Assembly: GCA_047777475.1 (NCBI GenBank)
Contig: JBKEET010000008.1
Coordinates: 1 to 64,000 of the forward strand
DNA: 64,000 bases
DNA from: Sutterella sp047777475
GTDB taxonomy: Bacteria; Pseudomonadota; Gammaproteobacteria; Burkholderiales; Burkholderiaceae_F
Direction of reading: 5' to 3'
Numbering within the stretch: position 1 is the stretch's first letter; every line of letters begins with the position of its first letter. Shown piece by piece: positions 1-7,148 of this stretch. The notes under the pieces are model-generated. The model searched no databases. It had not been told where the DNA came from and saw nothing but the letters and a program-made list of their open reading frames with translations. The position numbers and the translations under genes were made by a program.

Positions 1-93
1 TGGGAAGGCCAGAGGGCCGAGAGCAACCTGAGCGTCGAGGAGCGCGAGGGCGTCGACAACCTCACGGGCCTCGACCCGAAGCACCCCGAATAA
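1..93 (+). CDS. C-terminal end of an unidentified protein
   Basis: The frame beginning at base 1 is open for 30 codons and stops at a TAA at 91-93. The visible end is acidic and polar and finishes in LDPKHPE. Too little is left to name a family. A strong terminator follows 31 bases later on the same strand, which supports this being the real 3' end of a plus-strand gene that starts left of the window. The same bases are also open on the opposite strand as an extension of the LysR gene. Confidence 0.5.
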   Translation, partial: WEGQRAESNLSVEEREGVDNLTGLDPKHPE

Positions 94-1137
94 GCTTCCC
101 CGGAACTTTTCGGACGCAGCAGAAGGGGCCGCCTCCCGGCAAAGGGAAGCGGCCCCGGAATTTTTTGAGGGCAGGGTTATTTCGGTCGCCCGGCAGAAGC
201 CCGCGAGCTCGGGCGAGACGGCGCGCAGCTCGCCGATCATGTGCTCCCTGAAGGCGTCCTTGGCCGCGCCGGCGACGATGCCTTCCGCCTCGCTCAGGTT
301 GCGGCTGCAGACCGCCCACATGGTGCGCACGGCGCGCCTGCCGCCCGGCAGGGGAGCGAAATGCAGGTCCTTCAGGAACTGCCGCCCGCACCAGAGGTTG
401 GTGGGCGGGATGATGGTCCAGCCCCGGCGCTGCGCGACGAGGCCGACAAGCAGGTAGCTCGAGCCCGCGCTGACGCGCGAGAGCGGAAAGATGTTCATCG
501 AGCGCAGGATGCGGGCCATCTCGGTTTCGTCGGAACTCCCGCGGGCGTAGGTGATGAAGGGATGCTTCATGCTGAGGAGCCGCAGCTCGTCCTCGCTTCG
601 CGGCAGGGGCGCTTCCTTCGAGGCGGCGACGACGAAGTCCTCCTCGTAAAGGGCGCGGTGCGTCCAGCGGTCTTCGTCGAGCAGCGCGTCGGGCGAAATG
701 ATCGCGTCGAGCGTGCCCTTGCGCAGTTCCTCGATGAGCGGCTTGGTGAGCAGCGTCTGCGTTTCGAGCTTCCTCACGCGGTCCATCAGGTTGGCGACGA
801 GCCACGGGCCGATGGTCGCCGTGGCCGTTTCGCCGATGCCGAGCCGCAGCGTGAGTTCCTTGAGCGAGCGGGAGGAAACCTGCGAGGCGAGCTGCTCGGC
901 GGCGGCCACCAGGGGGCGGCTCTCCTCGAGGAGCCGGGCGCCGGCCGGTGTCAGCTTGAGGGGCCTCACGTCGTGCTCGAAAAGCTCCACGCCGAGCTGG
1001 CTCTCGAGCCTCGAGAGCGCCTGCGAGACCGCCGAAGGCGTCAGACCCAGCCGTTCGGAAGCTTTCTTGAGGACGCGCAGTTCCGCGACGGCGTTGAACG
1101 TGCGCAGGAACTCCAGGTTCGGCAGCTGAATGCTCAT
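1..1137 (-). CDS. LysR-family transcriptional regulator, frame open to the left edge
   Basis: The start is the ATG at 1137-1135 and the product begins MSIQLPNLEFLRTFNAVAE. Residues about 6-65 form the winged helix-turn-helix, with the usual LTPSAVSQALSRLESQLG recognition region and ELFEHDVRPLKLTPAGARLL. The rest is a LysR effector-binding domain. A normal LysR protein of about 310-320 residues would end near base 181. Here the frame has no stop and runs on through the neighbouring terminator to base 1, so either the stop lies outside the window or it has been lost. The gene is divergent from aspA, and a perfect 10 bp inverted repeat with a T-N11-A core lies between them. I infer control of aspA and its own promoter, with the effector unknown. 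Confidence 0.8.
   Translation of the reverse strand, partial: MSIQLPNLEFLRTFNAVAELRVLKKASERLGLTPSAVSQALSRLESQLGVELFEHDVRPLKLTPAGARLLEESRPLVAAAEQLASQVSSRSLKELTLRLGIGETATATIGPWLVANLMDRVRKLETQTLLTKPLIEELRKGTLDAIISPDALLDEDRWTHRALYEEDFVVAASKEAPLPRSEDELRLLSMKHPFITYARGSSDETEMARILRSMNIFPLSRVSAGSSYLLVGLVAQRRGWTIIPPTNLWCGRQFLKDLHFAPLPGGRRAVRTMWAVCSRNLSEAEGIVAGAAKDAFREHMIGELRAVSPELAGFCRATEITLPSKNSGAASLCREAAPSAASEKFRGSLFGVLRVEAREVVDALALLDAQVALGPLAFP
125..166 (+). terminator. Rho-independent terminator of the left-edge gene
   Basis: GGGGCCGC at 125-132 pairs perfectly with GCGGCCCC at 149-156, with an inner CCC/GGG pairing. GGAA and then six T follow (161-166). The T run lies on the plus-strand side, so it ends transcripts of the gene at 1-93. 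On the minus strand no T run follows the hairpin. Confidence 0.8.
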
Positions 1138-1158
1138 GGATGATCGGCTCCGGTGCGG

Positions 1159-1186
1159 CCGCAAATTAAGCGCGGCTAATTTGCGG
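1159..1186. promoter_or_regulatory. Inverted repeat, likely LysR operator for lysR/aspA
   Basis: CCGCAAATTA (1159-1168) is followed by an 8-base spacer and its exact reverse complement TAATTTGCGG (1177-1186). The dyad contains T-N11-A (T1166, A1178), the classical LysR core. It lies 22 bases before the lysR ATG and about 109 bases before aspA. A possible aspA -10 (TAATAC) lies near 1233; I see no convincing -35. Confidence 0.65.
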
Positions 1187-1294
1187 GATTAAAAAACTCG
1201 AACGGCGTGGGATTGCCGCACGCCTCTTTCGATAATACAGCCATCGGCCGGGACTGAAGCGCCGGCCGCATCCAACCGCAAAAGGACCTTAGTT

Positions 1295-2731
1295 ATGACT
1301 GACACTCGCATCGAGCAGGACTGCCTCGGCAAGATGGAAATCCCCAACGACCAGTACTGGGGCATTCAGACGCACCGCATGGTGAAGGTTTCGGGAGCCG
1401 CCGGCTACCCCGTGATCGCTTATCCGGAAATGCACCGCGCGCTTTTCCGCATCAAGAAATGCTGCGCGCTCGCCAACGCCGACATCGGGGCGCTCGACCC
1501 CGAGATCGCCAGGGCCATCGCCAAGGCCGCCGACATGGCGCTCGCGGGCAAGTTCGACGACCAGTTCCCGCTCGACATGTGGCAGGGCGGCGGCTACACG
1601 TGCGTCAACATGAATGTCAACGAAGTGCTCGGCAACGCCGCCAACGAGATCCTCACGGGCCACAAGGGCCAGGACCGCGTGCATCCCAACACGCACGTCA
1701 ACAAGGCGCAGTCCACCAACGACACGATCCCGTCGGCCACGCACCTGGCGATGGCGCCCGGGATCGACCGCATCATCGACGGCCTCGACAAGCTCGCCGC
1801 GAGCTTCGACGCGAAGGCCAAGGCTTTCAAGGACATCGTCAAGGTCGGCCGCACCTGCTGGCAGGACGCGCTGCCGCTGACGCTCGGGCAGGAATTCTCC
1901 GGCTACGCCTCGCTCATGAAGCGCCTCGCGGGCAAGTTCCGCGCCGCTCGCCCCGGCTGCTTCGAGCTCGTCATGGGCGGCAGCGCCGTCGGCACGGGCC
2001 TCGGCGCCGACCCGGGCTACATGGACGCCCTCTACCGGCATCTCAGCGAAGAATACGGCGAGAAGGTCACGCCCGCCGAAAACCTCTTCGACGGGTTCCA
2101 GAATTCCGACTTCGTCGTCACGGTCTCCGGCCTTGCGAAGGAAGCCGCCGCGTCGCTTTCCAAGATCTGCAAGGACCTCCGCCTCATGAGCTCCGGCCCG
2201 CGCTCCGGCTTCTTGGAAATCGGCCTTCCGGCGCTGTCTCCGGGAAGCTCCATCATGCCGGGCAAGATCAACCCGACCGTTCCCGAGATGGTCATCCAGA
2301 TCGCCCACCAGGTGATCGGCAACGACGTCGCCATCGCAGTCGCTTACGACGAAGGCGAGCTTGACCTCAACGTCTGGGACGCCACGTTCTACAAGTGCGT
2401 GATGGAAAGCCTGCACCTCGTCGCCGAGGAGCTGGTCATCCTGAGGCGCGACTGCGTCGACGGCATCACCGCCAACGCCGGGCGCTGCCAGCACGAGGCC
2501 GACAGCTCGATCGCGCTTTCGACCGTCGTCGCGGCCACCTTCGGCTATCCGGAAGGCGTCCGCGTCGCCCATTACTGCGAGAAGAACGGCACGACGGTCA
2601 AGCAGGCCGTCGTGGAGATGGGCCTCATGACCAAGGAAGAGGCCGAGCGCATGATCGACCCGATGCTGATGACCGAACCCGCCCAGATGGCTCGCGCCAT
2701 CGCCGCGTTCAAGGCATCGAAGAAAGCCTAA
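1295..2731 (+). CDS. aspA: Aspartate ammonia-lyase
   Basis: A 478-residue member of the fumarase/aspartase superfamily that converts L-aspartate reversibly to fumarate and ammonia in the cytoplasm. The signature loop GSSIMPGKIN is present near residue 320, as is the substrate-site HPNTHVNKAQSTNDTIPS segment near residue 130. Full family length. The GSSxMPxKxN loop is shared with fumarase, but the N-terminal sequence and the Dcu antiporter downstream favour aspartase. Together with that antiporter the gene points to aspartate uptake, deamination to fumarate and fumarate respiration. It is divergent from a LysR gene and ends at a strong terminator. Confidence 0.93.
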   Translation: MTDTRIEQDCLGKMEIPNDQYWGIQTHRMVKVSGAAGYPVIAYPEMHRALFRIKKCCALANADIGALDPEIARAIAKAADMALAGKFDDQFPLDMWQGGGYTCVNMNVNEVLGNAANEILTGHKGQDRVHPNTHVNKAQSTNDTIPSATHLAMAPGIDRIIDGLDKLAASFDAKAKAFKDIVKVGRTCWQDALPLTLGQEFSGYASLMKRLAGKFRAARPGCFELVMGGSAVGTGLGADPGYMDALYRHLSEEYGEKVTPAENLFDGFQNSDFVVTVSGLAKEAAASLSKICKDLRLMSSGPRSGFLEIGLPALSPGSSIMPGKINPTVPEMVIQIAHQVIGNDVAIAVAYDEGELDLNVWDATFYKCVMESLHLVAEELVILRRDCVDGITANAGRCQHEADSSIALSTVVAATFGYPEGVRVAHYCEKNGTTVKQAVVEMGLMTKEEAERMIDPMLMTEPAQMARAIAAFKASKKA

Positions 2732-2767
2732 CGCCTGGCTCGCTCACTGCTCTCTCTTTTTCAAATC

Positions 2768-2807
2768 GCTGCACGGCCGCCGGTCCAGGCCGTGCAGCAT
2801 TTTTTTG
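2768..2807 (+). terminator. aspA terminator
   Basis: A perfect 11 bp stem (GCTGCACGGCC at 2768-2778 with GGCCGTGCAGC at 2788-2798) is followed by A and seven T. It separates aspA from the antiporter gene, so the two are probably transcribed separately. Confidence 0.9.
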
Positions 2808-3322
2808 TCCGAATATTCCGATGAAGGAATATCGCTTCAGAAATCTTTCTGAAAATGTTCTCCCGAGAGCTGCTTGAGTATTTAAAAATAATAAAACGAT
2901 TTAATAAATAATTAAAAGCAGCTGCGCGATGCAGTGTATTAATAAATCATTCGCACAGTAATATATTGTTTTATAAGCAATTATAAATATATTTTATTAT
3001 ATTTTTATTGATCGTTAAATTAATTTCATTCAAAACTTTCCGTGCAGGGACGCAGGAAGGAATCGCCGGCTGCCGCAAATTCAGCATCGCTTAATCGGTG
3101 AATAAATTTTCATGACGCCGCTCGGGAAAAATGAATCGGGCGAAGAAAATGACACGGATGAAAAAATCAGGCGGCACCTTCAGACCAAAGGAAAAACGCC
3201 GTTTTTTTTTTCATCGCCCCGCGGGTGAGGCTCCGGCTGCCCCGAGGCTGCTCTTTTTCCCCAATCAAATTCTCACGGAACCAGGCGGCTGCCCGTTCGG
3301 GCGGCGCTTGGAAAAAACGACC
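2808..3322. other. Long AT-rich upstream region of the Dcu gene
   Basis: About 515 bases without a convincing gene. Bases 2870-3050 are extremely AT-rich, with many short A and T runs, in a window that is otherwise GC-rich; this suggests a curved or silencer-bound regulatory region. A TTGAT half-site occurs near 3008 without a matching second half, so I do not call an FNR box. The antiporter frame stays open upstream to a possible start at 3131, but that 64-residue extension is basic, unlike the family, and crosses a run of T near 3200. Confidence 0.5.
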
Positions 3323-4639
3323 ATGTCTGCGCTTATTCAATTCGTTATCGTCTTCGGCGCCATCCTGCTCGGCGTCCGCTACGGCGGCCTTGCCCTCGGA
3401 CTCTGGGGCGGCCTCGGCCTTGTTGTCCTCGCCTTGGTGTTCGGCATCGTTCCCACGTCGCCGCCCATCGACGTGATGCTGATCATCTTCTCGGTGTGCA
3501 TGTGCGCTTCGTGCATGGAAGCGGTCGGCGGCCTTGACATCCTGGTCCGCATCGCCGCGCGCATCATCCGCTCGAACCCGAAGTACGTCGCCGTGCTCGG
3601 CCCGGTGGTGAGCTTCTTCCTCACGTTCTTTGCCGGCACCGGCAACGCGGTCTACGCGATCCTGCCCGTGATTTACGAGGTGAGCTACAACGCCAACGTG
3701 CGTCCCGAGCGCGCCATGGCCGGTGCCGCAACGGCCGGCCAGGTCGGCATCACGGCCTGCCCGATTTCGGCGGCGACCGCCGCCATGATCGGCCTGATGG
3801 TGCAGAACGGGCATCCCGAGATCGGGCTTGCCCAGATCCTCATGATCACGTTCCCGTCCTGCCTCATCGGCGTGCTCGTCGCCTCGTTCGTGTGCATGTT
3901 CCGCGGCAAGGACCTCGACAAGGATCCGGAATACCAGGCCCGCCTCAAGGCCGGCCTCGTCCAGCCGCCTCAGGTCATCACCGACAGGAAGCTCCCGAAG
4001 CAGGCCACCTGGTCCGTGCTGATCTTCCTCGGCGCGATCGTCGTCATCGTCTGCTCGGGCTTCTTCCCGGAACTGCGCGTGCTGCGCGGGCAGACCAAGC
4101 CCGTAAGCATGTCGCTCGTGATCGAGGCCGTCATGCTGGCGGCGGGCGCCCTGATGTGCATCTTCTGCCGCCCGAACATCGAGAAGGTGGCCCGCGGCGA
4201 GATCCTCCACGCCGGCGTCGTCTCGATCGCGGTGATCTTCGGCGTCGCCTGGATGTCCGATTCGTTCATCAACGGCAACAAGCCTTTCTTCATGGAACTC
4301 TGCGGCCAGCTCGCCGCGACGGCGCCGTTCCTCTTCGCGCTCGTGCTCGGCGTGATGTCCGCGCTGCTCGGCAGCCAGGGCGCGACGACCCGCGCCATCA
4401 TGCCCCTGGGCTTCGCGCTCGGCATCAACCCCATGTCCCTGGTGGCCATGTTCCCGGCGGTGAACTGCCTCTTCATCCTGCCCACGACCGGCCCGGCGCT
4501 CGCCGCCATCGGCATGGACCGCTCCGGCACGACGAGGATCGGCAAGTACGTGCTCAACCACTCCTTCCAGCTCCCCGGGCTGCTGTCGGTGATCGTGGCG
4601 GTTGCCGTCGGCTATGTGCTGGTGACGGTGTTCTGCTGA
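3323..4639 (+). CDS. Anaerobic C4-dicarboxylate antiporter, DcuA/DcuB family
   Basis: A 438-residue, highly hydrophobic inner-membrane protein with about 10 or more predicted helices. Its N-terminal half matches the DcuA/DcuB pattern: a start like MSALIQFVIVFGAILLGVR, then GGLDILVRIAARIIRSNPKY, a TFFAGTGNAVYAILPVIYEV segment and ITACPISAATAAM. The family exchanges aspartate, fumarate or malate for succinate during fumarate respiration. I chose the ATG at 3323 because family similarity begins there; an in-frame start at 3131 would add 64 unrelated residues. It sits directly downstream of aspA, which fits aspartate import coupled to succinate export. DcuA and DcuB cannot be told apart by eye. 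Confidence 0.88.
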   Translation: MSALIQFVIVFGAILLGVRYGGLALGLWGGLGLVVLALVFGIVPTSPPIDVMLIIFSVCMCASCMEAVGGLDILVRIAARIIRSNPKYVAVLGPVVSFFLTFFAGTGNAVYAILPVIYEVSYNANVRPERAMAGAATAGQVGITACPISAATAAMIGLMVQNGHPEIGLAQILMITFPSCLIGVLVASFVCMFRGKDLDKDPEYQARLKAGLVQPPQVITDRKLPKQATWSVLIFLGAIVVIVCSGFFPELRVLRGQTKPVSMSLVIEAVMLAAGALMCIFCRPNIEKVARGEILHAGVVSIAVIFGVAWMSDSFINGNKPFFMELCGQLAATAPFLFALVLGVMSALLGSQGATTRAIMPLGFALGINPMSLVAMFPAVNCLFILPTTGPALAAIGMDRSGTTRIGKYVLNHSFQLPGLLSVIVAVAVGYVLVTVFC

Positions 4640-4670
4640 AAGGGCTGACTCTCATCGCCCAAACCGCTTC

Positions 4671-4706
4671 GGCCGGCCCGCGGCATGCCTGCGGCCGGCC
4701 TTTCTC
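4671..4706 (+). terminator. Terminator after the Dcu gene
   Basis: GGCCGGC at 4671-4677 pairs with GCCGGCC at 4694-4700, with more GC pairing inside, followed by TTTCTCTT. It lies just before the next plus-strand gene at 4722. Confidence 0.65.
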
Positions 4707-4721
4707 TTCATCGGGGGCCCT

Positions 4722-5555
4722 ATGCCTTTTCTCTCCCGTTTCGTTGAAAGCGCCTTTTTTGAGCCCGAGTCCCGCCGCTACTGGCACCCGTCCCATTTCG
4801 GCCTGACGTTCGATGAATTCAGCGCCCGCACGCCCCAAGGCGGCGCCGTCGCGGGCTTCCTGCTCCGGGCCGCAGGCAAATACGCCGAAAGCCCGAAGGG
4901 AACGGTGCTCTACTGCCATTCCGGCCGGCAGAACCTGAGCTTTAACCTGCCCCAGGCGGCCTTCCTCTGCGAGGGCGGGTTCGACGTCCTTGCCTTCGAT
5001 CCGCAGGGCTTCGGCGACAGCACCGGGAAGACCTCGCTCTCAGCCCTCGGCAGCGACGCCGCCGCGGCGCTTTCCTGGCTCGACGGCACGCCGCGGAAGG
5101 CCGCGAAGGTCGCGCTCTTCGGGCAGTTCACAGGCTGCGATGCGGCGCTGCAGCTCGCCGCTTCGGCGCCGGAGCGCATCGCGGGCGCCGTTCTCGAATC
5201 GTGCTACGCGACGCGGCGGGGCTGGGTGCAGGGGCACTGGGGGCCGCTCATCGGCACGGCGCTCGCCCGAACGCTCAAAGTTTCCGCGCCGGAGCCCGCG
5301 GATGTCCTCCGCGGCCTGCACGTGCCCGTCGCGCTCGTTTTCCCCGCCCGCGACGCCGTCATCCGCTCGGCGCAGAGCAGGGCAGTGAAGAGCGCGGCGC
5401 CCGCGCAGGCGGAATGCTGGGAGGCAAAGGGCGCGCCGTTCCTCGGGGTCTTCGCGGGCCGTGAGGGGCGCTGGCGCGAGGCCATGCTGCGCTTCCTCGA
5501 GCGGAAGTGCTTTGCCGGAAAAGAAAGGAAGAAGGAAAACGGAGGCAAAAATTAA
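4722..5555 (+). CDS. Alpha/beta-hydrolase-fold protein lacking the usual catalytic residues
   Basis: 277 residues. The fold is visible: VLYCHSGRQN as the first strand and oxyanion-type turn, DVLAFDPQGFGDSTG as the next strand and loop, KVALFGQFTGCDAAL as the nucleophile elbow, and VALVFPARDAVI as the acid strand. The elbow reads G-Q-F-T-G where an active hydrolase has G-x-S-x-G, so the nucleophile serine is replaced by phenylalanine. The C-terminal stretch where the catalytic histidine is expected (KGAPFLGVFAGREG) has no histidine. It therefore looks like a pseudoenzyme, or uses other residues such as the nearby cysteine. The C-terminus is Lys-rich. Function unknown. Confidence 0.75.
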   Translation: MPFLSRFVESAFFEPESRRYWHPSHFGLTFDEFSARTPQGGAVAGFLLRAAGKYAESPKGTVLYCHSGRQNLSFNLPQAAFLCEGGFDVLAFDPQGFGDSTGKTSLSALGSDAAAALSWLDGTPRKAAKVALFGQFTGCDAALQLAASAPERIAGAVLESCYATRRGWVQGHWGPLIGTALARTLKVSAPEPADVLRGLHVPVALVFPARDAVIRSAQSRAVKSAAPAQAECWEAKGAPFLGVFAGREGRWREAMLRFLERKCFAGKERKKENGGKN

Positions 5556-5581
5556 GCGGAAGCGCTGCGGCGCGCTTCCGC
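5547..5581 (-). terminator. Terminator of the small minus-strand gene
   Basis: GCGGAAGCG (5556-5564) pairs perfectly with CGCTTCCGC (5573-5581). On the minus strand the stem is followed by TTAATTTTTG, so it ends transcripts of the gene at 5615-5914. It overlaps the last codons of the converging plus-strand gene. Confidence 0.75.
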
Positions 5582-5614
5582 TCCTGCCCAGATTCTCGGG
5601 GGCATATCAGGCCG

Positions 5615-5914
5615 TCAGACCTCGGCGTACACCTTGGCGAGCTGGCCGATCACGCGGCGGTCCTCGTCTTTGATATCGCGGAAGGCCGACTTGTCCGGCT
5701 CGAGTCCTGCGATGTCGGCGACGGTGTAGAAGCGCAGCTTTTCCGTGACGCCGGAATGGCTGCCGCCGCCCGTCTGGAATCCGATCATCTTGACTTCGTT
5801 GGTCGGGGACAGGCCGACCGCATAGGGGGAAACCACACGGTCGAAGCCGTGATAGGCGAACGCGAGGCTGCTCTTGTTCTTAATTGCCTCTTCGATCTGG
5901 TCAATGGTCGTCAT
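5615..5914 (-). CDS. Small protein with WYL-domain-like sequence
   Basis: 99 residues, starting MTTIDQIEEAIKNKSSLAFAY, with a good AGGAGAAA ribosome site just upstream. The pattern (IEEAI, then LAFAYHGFDRVVSPYAVGL, then MIGFQTGG and LRFYTVADIAGLE) resembles the core of a WYL domain, which in larger proteins binds ligands or nucleic acid, but no DNA-binding domain is attached. The resemblance is by eye only. It is transcribed apart from its neighbours as far as I can see. Confidence 0.6.
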   Translation of the reverse strand: MTTIDQIEEAIKNKSSLAFAYHGFDRVVSPYAVGLSPTNEVKMIGFQTGGGSHSGVTEKLRFYTVADIAGLEPDKSAFRDIKDEDRRVIGQLAKVYAEV

Positions 5915-6063
5915 TTCTTTCTCCTAGCCGCTTCCAGCGGTGCCCGGAGGGAGGCGCGAAGCGTGAAGCGCCGGTCCCCGGCATGAGGTCGGGCACCTTT
6001 TCCTCCATTATCCCTGAAGGCAGGGGAAAGCGTCTACTGTTTTTGCGCGGCGGCTTGCCGAAA

Positions 6064-7053
6064 TCAGATCTTCTGGCCCGTCTTTTCAAAGTACTTCCGA
6101 AGCACCAGGAGCGAAATGATGTCCTCGCGCTCGGGGTCCCGGAACTGGTCGACCCAGGCGTGCGCCGCGGCGATGATCCTGTGCGCCTCCTCGGGGTGCG
6201 CGGCGTACCAGCGGATCTTTTCCTCAACGTCGGCGAAGTCGGGCCTGATTTCCGCGAAATGCACGCCGGGCACGAGGCGCCCTTCCATGAACCAGGTCTC
6301 GTAGCGCGGGCGCGGCATGAGCGCGATCGAGTTCGAGGACATGATCCACTTGAGGTTGCTCGCGACGTCGTTGCCCTCGATGCTCACGACGAACTTGTAC
6401 TTGAGATGGTCGTAGGGCGTGATGAGCGGCTTCTTCCACTCGGCGGGCTCGCTGCCGCCGCGGCCCGTGTCGCCGCAGTCGATGAGCGGGCTGCCGAAGT
6501 ACTTTTCCATGAAGCGGCGGCGGTCGGCCTGGTAGCAGGCGCCGCGGAAGATCGCGCCGTCCTTCTTCTCCTCAAAGGCGAGCCGGTCCTTGAGGAACAT
6601 GAAGTGGCGCACCTTGTTGAGCTTCATGAGCACGTCGTTCTCGTTGCCGTCCCTCACCGGGCGGCTCTTCGTGATCGAGGGCGTCTTGGGAATCGAGGTG
6701 TTGTCGCCGAAGGCGGTGTCGACGAAGAGGTCGCCCCTGAAGTAGCGTGCGTACTCGAAGAAGTCGCGGTTGTAGTTGCCCTGGCCGTTCGGGATGTCGC
6801 GAAGGCGCTTCCTGCCGGTGAGCGGCCGCACGTCGGTGAGCTTGCAGCAGTAGTCGACCCGGTCGAGGATCGCGTCGCGGTCGGGCCGGCTCTCAAGCGA
6901 GCCGAGGAGCCGCTCCATGCGCGCCCTGAGGACGCTTTTCGGAACGAGCCCGTGCAGGAAGCAGCGCGTCAGGTAGGTGAAGCGCAGGTTCTTGCCGCGG
7001 GGCTTGAGGAGGTAGCCGGGGCGGATGCGCTCGAGATTGATGTGAAGGGCCAT
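6064..7053 (-). CDS. Glycosyltransferase family 90 (LpsA/CAP10-like)
   Basis: 329 residues. The C-terminal half carries the conserved family pattern YKFVVSIEGNDVASNLKW followed by SNSIALMPRPRYETWF, plus GNYNRDFFEYARYFRGD and KDGAIFRGACYQADRR earlier. In Gram-negative bacteria such enzymes usually add a sugar during LPS core or capsule synthesis on the cytoplasmic side; the donor and acceptor here are unknown. I chose the ATG at 7053 because the longer reading starts at a TTG (7101) inside the valS terminator hairpin. No strong ribosome site is visible before the chosen start. Confidence 0.75.
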   Translation of the reverse strand: MALHINLERIRPGYLLKPRGKNLRFTYLTRCFLHGLVPKSVLRARMERLLGSLESRPDRDAILDRVDYCCKLTDVRPLTGRKRLRDIPNGQGNYNRDFFEYARYFRGDLFVDTAFGDNTSIPKTPSITKSRPVRDGNENDVLMKLNKVRHFMFLKDRLAFEEKKDGAIFRGACYQADRRRFMEKYFGSPLIDCGDTGRGGSEPAEWKKPLITPYDHLKYKFVVSIEGNDVASNLKWIMSSNSIALMPRPRYETWFMEGRLVPGVHFAEIRPDFADVEEKIRWYAAHPEEAHRIIAAAHAWVDQFRDPEREDIISLLVLRKYFEKTGQKI

Positions 7054-7083
7054 GGTGAGGAAAAAGAGAAAATCCTGAACGGC

Positions 7084-7125
7084 AAAAAGGCGGCCTTCCA
7101 ATCATAAGACGCGGAAGGCCGCCTT
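7084..7125 (-). terminator. valS terminator
   Basis: A perfect 13 bp stem (AAGGCGGCCTTCC at 7087-7099 with its complement at 7113-7125) is followed on the minus strand by five T. It lies 23 bases past the valS stop and before the GT90 start, so GT90 expression needs read-through or its own promoter. Confidence 0.9.
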
Positions 7126-7148
7126 TCGGTAACGCTGTGCCTGCGGGA

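Noticed and set aside
241..1143. A 300-codon plus-strand frame over the first LysR gene
   Set aside because: The opposite strand encodes a clear LysR helix-turn-helix and effector domain; the plus frame has no family features.
3008..3021. Candidate FNR box upstream of the Dcu gene (TTGAT half-site)
   Set aside because: The second half is AAATT-like and does not match ATCAA; in AT-rich sequence a half-site is expected by chance.
3131..3322. A 64-residue N-terminal extension of the Dcu antiporter
   Set aside because: It is basic, crosses a poly-T stretch and has no counterpart in the family, which begins at the residue encoded at 3323.
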